From positions 11,210 to 18,815 of the forward strand of contig CAQCFX010000032.1 in the NCBI GenBank assembly GCA_948766235.1: 7,606 nucleotides of DNA, in the 5' to 3' direction. The translations under genes and the position numbers were made by a program. Every line of letters begins with the position of its first letter. Within the stretch, counting starts at the first letter, position 1. The notes under the pieces are model-generated. The model was not told the DNA's origin. It saw only the letters and a program-made list of their open reading frames with translations, and searched no databases. This stretch comes from an uncultured Oscillospiraceae bacterium. Its GTDB lineage: Bacteria; Bacillota; Clostridia; Oscillospirales; Oscillospiraceae. This document shows, piece after piece, positions 1 through 5,460 of this stretch.

Positions 1-41
1 GCTTAGAAGGCAGTTGCTCTATCCACCTGAGCTACAGGCGC
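1..41 (-). tRNA. tRNA-Arg(TCT), partial (3' part outside the window)
   Basis: On the minus strand the 5' part of a tRNA starts at 41: acceptor arm GCGCCTG, TA at positions 8-9, D arm GCTC...GAGC, then an anticodon stem starting ACTGC with loop CTTCTAA. The loop gives anticodon TCT, which reads AGA/AGG arginine codons. The variable region, T arm and acceptor 3' strand lie beyond the left edge. It begins only three bases after the CCA of the tRNA-Gly gene, so the two are almost certainly cut from one precursor made from the promoter at 150-178. Confidence 0.9.
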
Positions 42-44
42 ATA

Positions 45-118
45 TGGAGCGGGTGATGGGAATCGAACCCACGCGACCAGCTTGGAAGGCTGGGATTCTA
101 CCATTGAACTACACCCGC
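45..118 (-). tRNA. tRNA-Gly(TCC)
   Basis: Complete 74-base tRNA on the minus strand with an encoded CCA end (45-47). The acceptor arm GCGGGTG (118-112) pairs perfectly with CACCCGC (55-49). The anticodon stem CCAGC/GCTGG encloses the loop CTTCCAA, giving anticodon TCC for GGA/GGG glycine codons. The T arm is TGGG-TTCGAAT-CCCA. It is the first gene of a Gly-Arg tRNA cluster and starts about 25 bases downstream of the predicted transcription start. Confidence 0.97.
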
Positions 119-149
119 AAGAGGTGTCTGCGCAAATGTCAGCCTGGAT

Positions 150-178
150 ATGATAGCACAAAGCCCGGCGTTTGTCAA
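150..178 (-). promoter_or_regulatory. Sigma-70-type promoter of the tRNA-Gly/tRNA-Arg cluster
   Basis: Read on the minus strand, a consensus -35 box TTGACA (178-173) is followed by a 17-base spacer and the -10 box TATCAT (155-150). Transcription should start near 143, leaving a leader of about 25 bases before the tRNA at 118. This near-consensus arrangement fits a highly expressed stable-RNA operon. It lies between the terminator of the kinase gene and the tRNAs, so the tRNAs do not depend on the two-component operon. Confidence 0.88.
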
Positions 179-189
179 TCCCCTGAGGC

Positions 190-229
190 AAAAAAAGCAA
201 AAAGCCCGCGCGGCAGAAGCCGCGCGGGC
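190..229 (-). terminator. Rho-independent terminator of the two-component operon
   Basis: On the minus strand a perfect 11-bp GC-rich stem (229-219 with 214-204, GCCCGCGCGGC and its complement) closes a 4-base loop. It is followed by TTTTTGC and seven more T residues (203-190). It begins six bases after the stop codon of the histidine kinase gene and precedes the tRNA promoter. Confidence 0.95.
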
Positions 230-234
230 ATATA

Positions 235-2604
235 TTACAGCCTCAGAATGGGCAAACCTCCTGCGTCCTCCCCCGCCAGGGGCAGGGTCACCACGGCTTT
301 GAACAAATCCCCGTCGATGCTGATCTCAAACTTGCCGTGCTGAAGCTCGGTGAGAGACTGGGCGATGGACAGCCCAAGTCCGCTGCCCGAGGCGTTGCGG
401 GACTCATCGCCCCGGACAAACCGCTCCATCAGGCGCTCGGCGGGCACATCCAGCGCGTCCCGGGAGATGTTCTTCACCGACAGCACCGCCTGCTCTCCGC
501 TCTGCCGCAAATCCACGTACACCCGGGTGCCCGGCATGGCGTACTTGACGCAGTTGGTCAGCAGATTGTCCAGCACCCGCCACAGGTGCCGCCCGTCCGC
601 GTCCACCCACACAGGGCCCTCCGGCAGCGAGCGCACCACCGTCAGCTGCTGCGCCTCCAGCCGGTCGCCGCACTCCCCCAGGGCCTGGTCGGTGAGCTGC
701 GCCCAGTCCAGCCGCTCCCAGCTCACCGTCAGGTTGCCGGTGGACGCCTTGGACGCCTCCACCAGGTCCTCCGTCAGCTTTTTCAGCCGCTGGCTCTTGC
801 GGTCCAGCACCTCGATATACTCTTTGGCCTTTGGGTCGCCGATGTCCAGCATTTTCAGCAGGTCCACATAGTTGATAATGGACGTCAGCGGCGTTTTCAA
901 ATCGTGGGACACATTGGTGATGAGCTCCGCCTTGAAGTGCTCGCTCTTCATCCGCTCGTCCACCGCTGTGGAAATCGCGTAGCCCAGGTTGTTCAGCTCG
1001 TCGGCGTGGCCCTTCAGGTCAGGGAGCATCCGCCGGGTGTCAATGTGGTAGCCGGGGTTGCCGCCGATAATCTCCTGGGCGCCGTGGCGGATGCGTTTCC
1101 ACTGGTAGGCCCAGGTGCACAGGTAGGCCGCCGCCAGGAAGGTCACCAGCAGCCACAGCCCCGTGGCGTTGCCGTTGTCTATCGTCACAATGGTAAACAG
1201 TGCGTATGCCATACAGCCCATCACCGCCTTCCAAATCAGGGGGACGGCCTGAATGGCCCGCCCCATCGCTCCAAGCAGCTCCCACAGCCAGCCCCAGAAC
1301 CGCGTAAACAGCTTCCAGCCCCAGGCACACAGCTTCCATGTCCAGGTGTTGCGCAGCAGGGTATGTGCCTTGCATCGGGCGCACACCGTTACCAGTCCTC
1401 CCAAGCCCAGCGCCGCGGCCGAGGCCATCCCCAGCCCCACGCCAATCAGCTGCATAAACATGGGCCGGTCGCCGTAGGCGTCGGCCACAATGGATACGCC
1501 GATGCCCAGCGTCCCTACGCCGCCCAGGAATAGGGCGAGCAGCAGCACATCGCCGGGCAGGCGGTGGAACCAGTTGAGGTAGATGCCCTCCACACCCCGC
1601 TTATGGCCCGCGCCGCAGCACAGGTACACCGTCAGCAGCAGACCCAGCGCGCCCAGCACGATGGTGAGCGTCAGATACTCCGTCCGGCTGGCCTGCCATT
1701 CCTCCAGCTTCACTGCCGCCTTGCGGTATTGGTCGTCCACCCGGAGATTTTTGTCCACCCACAGGATGAGGCTGGCGTTTCTCGCCTCCGCCGCCTCGAC
1801 GGCCTCGGCCGTCAGCTCCCACTCCAGGCTGTGCGGGTTGAAGATATAGCCGAACTGATTAGCCTCCAGGCAGGAGCGGACAGTGGGATAATAGATATAC
1901 GGGTCCCCGTTCACGTCTGTCACTCGCAGCACCTTGGTATAGCCGTCCTCGTCCGCAAGAATCTGATTTTCCGCTACGATGACGCGCTCTCCATCGCCGA
2001 GCACCGCCTCGGCGGTCCGCTGCGTACCCTCCGTTTCCGTCTCGCTCAGCGATGCCGCCCAGTCAGGCAGCAGCTCCCGCCATATGGAATTATAGCAAAT
2101 ACCTTCGTGATCTTCCCTGTTGACAGCTTCCTGGAGGACGGTTGGGTCAAAGTATTCCCACTCGGCGCCGACTCCCATCGTCCGATTCTCACCCCGGCGG
2201 TACTCCACCCAGTAGTCAATGTCCGCCTGGGTGCTGTCCTCCTGGGTGTTCCCGTAAATGATGTTTCCGCTCTTGTCCAGCACCTGCCAGCGCAGATTGG
2301 TGGCCCCGGCGTCGAACTCCGCCTCATACCGCTCGATGGCCCGCTTTTCCGACAGGTCCAGCTCCTCCCCCGCCGCCTGCCTATCCTTCAGCTCCACCAG
2401 ACGGCGCACCATCCAGTAGTCCTGCCGCACCAGGTAGGTCCGGGTATAGCCCCCAGTGTAGCCCGTGGTGTCATAATAGGCGTCGGTCCACAGCGCGTCA
2501 AAATTGGCCAGTTGATACCAGCCCATGATGGCTGTGGCGGTGAAAGCCGCCACAGCCGCCATAAAGGCCAGGGCTTTTATGGCGATATTTTCCCGCAGCT
2601 TCAT
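235..2604 (-). CDS. Multi-pass sensor histidine kinase of a two-component system
   Basis: A 789-residue membrane sensor kinase that should autophosphorylate on histidine and pass the phosphate to the regulator encoded just upstream. A membrane helix at about 8-28 is followed by a ~280-residue extracytoplasmic region (about 30-308) rich in acidic and aromatic residues, the probable sensor. Further hydrophobic segments lie near 309-330, 350-374, 381-408, 455-475 and 481-500. A HAMP-like linker (about 501-555) leads to the H box NVSHDLKTP with phospho-acceptor H567, an N box around N680-Y688 (NLLTNCVKY), ERFVRGD at 727-733 and the ATP-lid glycines GSGLGL at 740-745. All catalytic motifs are intact. 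The ATG overlaps the regulator's TGA as ATGA, with GGAG eight bases upstream of the start, so translation is probably coupled. Between helices at 421-458 lies an unusual tryptophan-rich segment. The signal sensed cannot be read from the sequence; the catalytic half resembles many clostridial kinases partnered with VanR/PhoB-like regulators. Confidence 0.95.
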   Translation of the reverse strand: MKLRENIAIKALAFMAAVAAFTATAIMGWYQLANFDALWTDAYYDTTGYTGGYTRTYLVRQDYWMVRRLVELKDRQAAGEELDLSEKRAIERYEAEFDAGATNLRWQVLDKSGNIIYGNTQEDSTQADIDYWVEYRRGENRTMGVGAEWEYFDPTVLQEAVNREDHEGICYNSIWRELLPDWAASLSETETEGTQRTAEAVLGDGERVIVAENQILADEDGYTKVLRVTDVNGDPYIYYPTVRSCLEANQFGYIFNPHSLEWELTAEAVEAAEARNASLILWVDKNLRVDDQYRKAAVKLEEWQASRTEYLTLTIVLGALGLLLTVYLCCGAGHKRGVEGIYLNWFHRLPGDVLLLALFLGGVGTLGIGVSIVADAYGDRPMFMQLIGVGLGMASAAALGLGGLVTVCARCKAHTLLRNTWTWKLCAWGWKLFTRFWGWLWELLGAMGRAIQAVPLIWKAVMGCMAYALFTIVTIDNGNATGLWLLVTFLAAAYLCTWAYQWKRIRHGAQEIIGGNPGYHIDTRRMLPDLKGHADELNNLGYAISTAVDERMKSEHFKAELITNVSHDLKTPLTSIINYVDLLKMLDIGDPKAKEYIEVLDRKSQRLKKLTEDLVEASKASTGNLTVSWERLDWAQLTDQALGECGDRLEAQQLTVVRSLPEGPVWVDADGRHLWRVLDNLLTNCVKYAMPGTRVYVDLRQSGEQAVLSVKNISRDALDVPAERLMERFVRGDESRNASGSGLGLSIAQSLTELQHGKFEISIDGDLFKAVVTLPLAGEDAGGLPILRL

Positions 2605-3305
2605 GTCATCTTCTCCATTTTATACCCCAGACCCCACACCACCTTTAAGTAACGGGGGTTTGCCGGGTCGATTTCAATTTTCTCTCTCAGGTGCCGGATG
2701 TGGACGGCCACGGTGTTCTCGCTGCCCAGGGCGGGGTCGTTCCACACCTGCTCATAAATCTGGGCCGTGGAAAACACCCGGCCCAGGTTCTTCATCAGCA
2801 GGCGCAGAATGTTATACTCAATGGGGGTGAGGCTGACGCTCTCGCCGTCCACCGTCACCGCCTTGGCCTCGTCGTCCATGACAATGCTGCCGTTGCGCAG
2901 CGTGCCGTCCTCCTCCTGGGCGGAGGCCTTACCCCCCAGCGTGGTGTACCGCCGCAGCTGGCTTTTCACCCGGGCCAGCACCTCGATGGGATTAAAGGGC
3001 TTGGTGATATAGTCGTCCGCGCCGATGTTCAGCCCCAGCACCTTGTCGGTGTCCTCGCTTTTGGCGGTGAGCAGGATGATGGGGATATTGCCCCCCTCCT
3101 CCCGGAGACGGGCGGTGGCGCGGATGCCGTCCAGCTTGGGCATCATCACGTCCATGAGAATCAGGTCGATGTTCTCCCCCCGGACGGCGGCGATGGCTTC
3201 CTCCCCATTGAAAGCGGGCACCGTGCGGTAGCCCTCGCTGGCCAGATAGATTTCCAGCGCCGAGACAATATCCTTGTCATCGTCGCAGATGAGCACCGTG
3301 TACAT
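2601..3305 (-). CDS. OmpR/PhoB-family DNA-binding response regulator
   Basis: A 234-residue cytoplasmic transcription regulator. The receiver domain (about 1-118) has the acidic cluster D8-D10, phospho-acceptor D52 in LILMDVMMP, T80 in ILLTA and K102 in TKPF, so it should be phosphorylated normally. After a short linker, a winged-helix DNA-binding domain (about 138-231) carries SLTPIEYNILRLL, the recognition-helix region NTVAVHIRHLREKI and the wing VWGLGYKM. Length and order match the family. I place the start at the ATG at 3305: AAGGAG lies about 12 bases upstream (a long gap), and the protein then begins MYTVLICDDD as homologues do. A longer frame from a TTG at 3350 would run through the promoter's -10 box. 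It is the first gene of the operon; its last four bases overlap the kinase start. Targets are unknown, although autoregulation is common in such systems. Confidence 0.96.
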   Translation of the reverse strand: MYTVLICDDDKDIVSALEIYLASEGYRTVPAFNGEEAIAAVRGENIDLILMDVMMPKLDGIRATARLREEGGNIPIILLTAKSEDTDKVLGLNIGADDYITKPFNPIEVLARVKSQLRRYTTLGGKASAQEEDGTLRNGSIVMDDEAKAVTVDGESVSLTPIEYNILRLLMKNLGRVFSTAQIYEQVWNDPALGSENTVAVHIRHLREKIEIDPANPRYLKVVWGLGYKMEKMT

Positions 3306-3340
3306 GGCGCATCCACTCTCCTTTTTCACTTCATGCTTTG

Positions 3341-3369
3341 ATGATACCAATTCGCCGTTTAAGCTGCAA
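3341..3369 (-). promoter_or_regulatory. Promoter of the response regulator/kinase operon
   Basis: On the minus strand, TTGCAG (3369-3364) and TATCAT (3346-3341) are separated by exactly 17 bases. Transcription should start near 3334, giving a leader of about 29 bases before the ATG at 3305. Directly upstream (3370-3396) the sequence becomes strikingly AT-rich for this genome and includes a TTAAAA-N3-TTTTAA inverted repeat, which could be an UP element or a regulator site. Confidence 0.8.
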
Positions 3370-3397
3370 GGGGGAAAATATTTAAAATCCTTTTAAG

Positions 3398-3434
3398 GCG
3401 CAAAACCCGCCCCGGACAGGGGCGGGTTTTGCGC
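3398..3434. terminator. Hairpin terminator after the CmpB-family gene, possibly two-way
   Basis: A perfect 16-bp inverted repeat (3398-3413 with 3419-3434) with a 5-base loop. The GC-rich inner part (CCCGCCCC and complement) is bracketed by AAAA and TTTT inside the arms, so the inner stem is followed by four T residues in either direction. On the plus side TTTCTTGTT follows. On the minus side CTTAAAAGG follows, a poor T-tract. It most likely ends the transcript of the membrane-protein gene (stop at 3575) after passing through repeat copy 1, and insulates the regulator promoter beside it. Confidence 0.75.
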
Positions 3435-3438
3435 TTTC

Positions 3439-3577
3439 TTGTTATCACGCTGCGCCTGTTCACGACGCGCGGCTTCCCTCCGACTCGGGGCACAAACATC
3501 CGGGCCTCCGGCCCTCCTTGGTTTGCGCCCCTCGCTTCGGTCCATCCGCGCTGCTCACGACGGCTTCGCGCTTCTCA
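3439..3577 (-). repeat. Dispersed structured repeat, copy 1 (139 bp)
   Basis: Shares two blocks with 4806-4939: the left block 3439-3489 matches 4806-4856 with 3 differences in 51 bases, and the right block 3529-3577 matches 4891-4939 with 4 differences in 49. The centre (3490-3528) has a different sequence but folds. The inner stem is GGGCC-TCC-GGCCC (3502-3514), and the outer arms are 3487-3497 with 3521-3531. In minus-strand RNA the outer stem has 11 pairs including one G-U; in plus-strand RNA that pair becomes an A-C mismatch. This favours function in the transcript that runs with the genes. The right end reaches the TGA of the membrane-protein gene, so the element forms its 3' untranslated region ahead of the terminator. 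No protein coding is apparent. Confidence 0.85.
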
Positions 3578-4282
3578 ATCATACCACCCAATTTCGCTCA
3601 GTATCCCCATGTTGGGGTAGCGGGCATGGAGCACGCTGTCGGGAAACCGTTCGTCCAAAAAGCGGCTCACCGCCCCCAGGGCGGGCACGCCCTCCCGCCG
3701 CTGGTTCATGCGGCACAGCGCGGCGGCGGACAGAGCGGCGCTGAAGATGAGAAAGGCGGCGGCCAGCGCGGCAAGCCGCCTCCCCCGTAGCCGGGGAATG
3801 CGCTCAACAAAGGCGCACAGCGCCGGATAGGCCATGCGCACCCAGGCAATGGCGACGGCGCCCCAAAACAGGCAGAATACCAGGTTCACCCGGCCGTTCA
3901 GGTTCAGCGGCAGGTGGCGGTAGTCCCAGAAGCAGGCCCCGAACAGCGCCTCCTGAACCCAGGAGCATATGTACTCGTACACGCCGCCCAGCACTGCGCC
4001 GGTCATGAAAATGCGCCCGGTGCTTTGGTCGTCCATGCGGTGGAACACCAGGGTGAGCAGCACCGCCCCCGCGCCCCACACAATGCTGAACGGGCCATAG
4101 AGCAGGCTGCTGCGGCTGGTCAGCTCTCCCCGGGTGGCCAGCCAGAACACCACCTCGATAAGATCGCCGGCCACGCCCGCGATGAGAAACACCCAGAACA
4201 CCCAATACAGGGTGAGCGGGGTCTGCTCGGCGGCGAACCGGGTTTTTTCTTTCAGCGAAAGGGCTGTGGTTTCCTTTGTCAT
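3575..4282 (-). CDS. CmpB-family putative ABC transporter permease (multi-pass membrane protein)
   Basis: A 235-residue integral membrane protein. Hydrophobic helices lie at about 24-48, 63-81, 91-112, 131-153 and 168-190, followed by a soluble tail of about 45 residues. Conserved-looking stretches are LLYGPFSIVWGAGAV (60-74), GGVYEYICSWVQE (99-111) and WDYRHLPLNLNGRVNL (119-134). I recognise these as the signature of the family called 'putative ABC-transporter type IV' (ABC_trans_CmpB, PF06541). Despite that name no ATPase or binding-protein gene is nearby, and the transport role in this family is not firmly established, so substrate and function are unknown. AAGGAGG lies six bases before the ATG. 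The gene is transcribed alone from the extended -10 promoter at 4324-4332, and its TGA sits at the edge of repeat copy 1. Confidence 0.85.
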   Translation of the reverse strand: MTKETTALSLKEKTRFAAEQTPLTLYWVFWVFLIAGVAGDLIEVVFWLATRGELTSRSSLLYGPFSIVWGAGAVLLTLVFHRMDDQSTGRIFMTGAVLGGVYEYICSWVQEALFGACFWDYRHLPLNLNGRVNLVFCLFWGAVAIAWVRMAYPALCAFVERIPRLRGRRLAALAAAFLIFSAALSAAALCRMNQRREGVPALGAVSRFLDERFPDSVLHARYPNMGILSEIGWYD

Positions 4283-4323
4283 GGGGTTCCTCCTTGGGCG
4301 ACGGTGGTTTGCTTCGTGTGTTC

Positions 4324-4332
4324 AGTATAGCA
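4324..4332 (-). promoter_or_regulatory. Extended -10 promoter of the CmpB-family gene
   Basis: On the minus strand the sequence TGCTATACT (4332-4324) is an extended -10 element, TG-N-TATACT. No convincing -35 hexamer is found 16-18 bases upstream, which is usual for extended -10 promoters. Transcription would start near 4317, about 35 bases before the ATG at 4282. It lies downstream of the HIT-gene terminator, so the gene has its own transcription unit. Confidence 0.6.
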
Positions 4333-4388
4333 CCCCCACAAAAAGGAAATGCGAAAGGAAGTATAAAGGATTCTTTAATTTTGCGCCG

Positions 4389-4427
4389 AAAAAGGCCCGC
4401 GCTCCCCAGCGAGAGCGCGGGCCTTTT
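4389..4427 (-). terminator. Rho-independent terminator after the HIT gene
   Basis: A 15-bp perfect inverted repeat (4390-4404 with 4413-4427) with an 8-base loop. On the minus strand the GC-rich stem ends in GGGCC followed by five T residues (4393-4389). It starts about ten bases after the HIT stop codon and closes the alaS-to-HIT gene run. The arms also carry AAAA/TTTT at the ends, so it could stop transcription from the opposite direction too. Confidence 0.9.
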
Positions 4428-4437
4428 CATACGCGGA

Positions 4438-4791
4438 TTAGCCGGGAGGCCAGGTCATATCCCGGCCCGCCAGCACGTGGAAGTGGAGGTGGGGCACGGA
4501 CTGGCCCGCCTGCTCCCCACAGTTGGACACCACCCGGAAGTCGGTGACGCCCAGCTCCTTGGTCACCTTGGAGATGACCTCAAAGCAGTGGCTGACCACC
4601 AGGGAATTGGTTTCGTTGATCTCCCCGCAGGAGCCGATGTGGGCCTTGGGAATCACCAGGAAGTGGACAGGGGCCTGGGGGTCGATGTCGTGGAACGCCA
4701 CGCATTTCTCGTCTTTATAAATAATCTTGGATGGAATCTCGCCTTTGACAATCTTACAGAACAGGCAGTTGGGGTCTTGGGTCTGGAACAT
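4438..4791 (-). CDS. HIT-family (histidine triad) nucleotide-binding protein, HinT-like
   Basis: A 117-residue cytoplasmic protein of the Hint branch, whose members hydrolyse nucleoside phosphoramidates and aminoacyl-adenylates. The triad HLHFH lies at 101-105, with H103 the expected nucleophile, followed by VLAGRDMTWPPG at the C terminus as in classic Hint proteins. The N-terminal FCKIVKGEIPS with the cysteine pair C8/C11, and the nucleotide-pocket region VAFHDIDPQAPVHFLVIPK (31-49), are also typical. Length is normal. The start at 4791 is chosen because GGAGG lies eight bases upstream; a GTG at 4815 would translate through that ribosome site. It is the last gene of the alaS run. Since Hint enzymes act on aminoacyl-adenylates, the link to alanyl-tRNA synthetase is biochemically suggestive but not proven. 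Repeat copy 2 occupies the region just upstream. Confidence 0.94.
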   Translation of the reverse strand: MFQTQDPNCLFCKIVKGEIPSKIIYKDEKCVAFHDIDPQAPVHFLVIPKAHIGSCGEINETNSLVVSHCFEVISKVTKELGVTDFRVVSNCGEQAGQSVPHLHFHVLAGRDMTWPPG

Positions 4792-4805
4792 GGGACAAAC
4801 CTCCT

Positions 4806-4939
4806 TTGTTGTCACGCTGCGCCTGTTCGCGACGCGCGGCTTCGCTCCGACTCGGGCTGGTCTCAGGGCCGCCCAGCGGCCCTTCGCTCACCCTCGCTTC
4901 GCTCCATCCGCGCTGCTCACGACGGCTCAGCGCTTCTTA
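4806..4939 (-). repeat. Dispersed structured repeat, copy 2 (134 bp)
   Basis: Second copy of the element seen at 3439-3577, in the same orientation, filling the gap between the cupin stop codon and the HIT ribosome site. The end blocks (4806-4856, 4891-4939) are over 90% identical to copy 1. The centre (4857-4890) is unlike copy 1 in sequence yet forms a perfect 8-bp hairpin, AGGGCCGC-CCA-GCGGCCCT (4865-4883). Inside each copy the motif CTG(T/C)TC(A/G)CGACG occurs in both end blocks, and CTTCGCTCC also recurs, so the element looks built from two related halves. The HIT Shine-Dalgarno begins right after its downstream end, so its fold could affect HIT translation or processing of the operon mRNA. 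Confidence 0.85.
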
Positions 4940-5266
4940 TTGCTGCGGGACCACCGCAAAAAACTCCAGCGGCCCATCGCTGTTGTTGATAAGGGAGTGG
5001 GCCTGCCCCTTGGGGCAGTAGTGGCAGTCCCCGGCCTTCAGCGGCTCCTCGCCGTCCTCCACCTTCACCTTGCCCGTGCCGGACAGGATATAGACAATCT
5101 CACTGCTGGTCTCGTGGATGTGATAGCCGATGGACGAGCCGGGGGGCAGGATGCCATGGAGGATGCGGTTGCGCTCGTCCACGTGCATCTTGGCGTGGAT
5201 TTCACCCTCGCCGCCCATAAAGCGGGGAATGATTTCCGTCTCCATTTTGGAAAAGTCGATGAGCAT
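4937..5266 (-). CDS. Small single-domain cupin protein
   Basis: A 109-residue cupin beta-barrel protein, likely cytoplasmic and metal-binding. Cupin motif 1 reads G47-x-H49-x-H51-x4-E56-x6-G63 and motif 2 reads G79-x5-P85-x-G87-x2-H90-x3-N94, so all four usual metal ligands (H49, H51, E56, H90) are present. Small cupins of this type serve as sugar or small-molecule binding proteins, isomerases or dioxygenases; the substrate cannot be told. The ATG at 5266 follows AAAGGAG at eight bases; a TTG at 5284 would overlap that ribosome site and is rejected. It starts 14 bases after the DUF4250 protein ends, so they are co-transcribed. The TAA stop lies at the edge of repeat copy 2. Confidence 0.92.
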   Translation of the reverse strand: MLIDFSKMETEIIPRFMGGEGEIHAKMHVDERNRILHGILPPGSSIGYHIHETSSEIVYILSGTGKVKVEDGEEPLKAGDCHYCPKGQAHSLINNSDGPLEFFAVVPQQ

Positions 5267-5280
5267 AGCAGGCGCTCCTT

Positions 5281-5460
5281 TCAAACGGGTTTGAATTGGT
5301 TGGTGTCCGGGTCGTAGGCGTAGCCCGCCCCGGTCAGCTTACCGACAAGCTCCGCCTTGTCCGCGTCCAAGCCGCCACACAGGGCGTCAAGGCTTTCATA
5401 CTCGTCCCGGAGCTTGGTATTCACATAGCTGAGCAGAATATAGGGGTCTTGGGGCAGCAT
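5281..5460 (-). CDS. Possible internally initiated DUF4250 protein (59 aa)
   Basis: Within the larger frame, the ATG at 5460 is preceded by AAAAGGAGG (5474-5466) with a five-base gap, the best ribosome site of any gene in the window apart from that of the membrane-protein gene. Translation from it yields a 59-residue DUF4250 protein of the usual stand-alone length, starting MLPQDPYILLSYVNTK. I infer either that this was originally a separate gene joined to its upstream neighbour by loss of a stop codon, or that both long and short forms are made. The function of DUF4250 is unknown. Confidence 0.5.
   Translation of the reverse strand: MLPQDPYILLSYVNTKLRDEYESLDALCGGLDADKAELVGKLTGAGYAYDPDTNQFKPV

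Noticed and set aside
337..2652. Long open frames on the plus strand opposite the kinase gene (for example 337-1533 and 1564-2652)
   Set aside because: They are mirror images of a well-supported minus-strand gene with all kinase motifs, have low-complexity His/Gln/Pro/Arg-rich translations typical of GC-rich antisense frames, and match no family I know.
3306..3350. Longer N terminus for the response regulator from a TTG at 3350
   Set aside because: The TTG lies within the promoter, overlapping the -10 region, so it would not be in the transcript; homologues begin at the receiver domain's first strand.
3429..3790. Open frames running through the repeat copies (3429-3744 and 4727-5317, plus strand)
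   Set aside because: The similar peptides from the two places come only from the shared nucleotide repeat; they are on the antisense strand and run into unrelated real genes.
3439..4939. CRISPR array or insertion sequence explanation for the repeats
   Set aside because: Only two copies 1.2 kb apart with ordinary genes between, repeat length about 135 bp, no transposase, no terminal inverted repeats and no visible target-site duplication.
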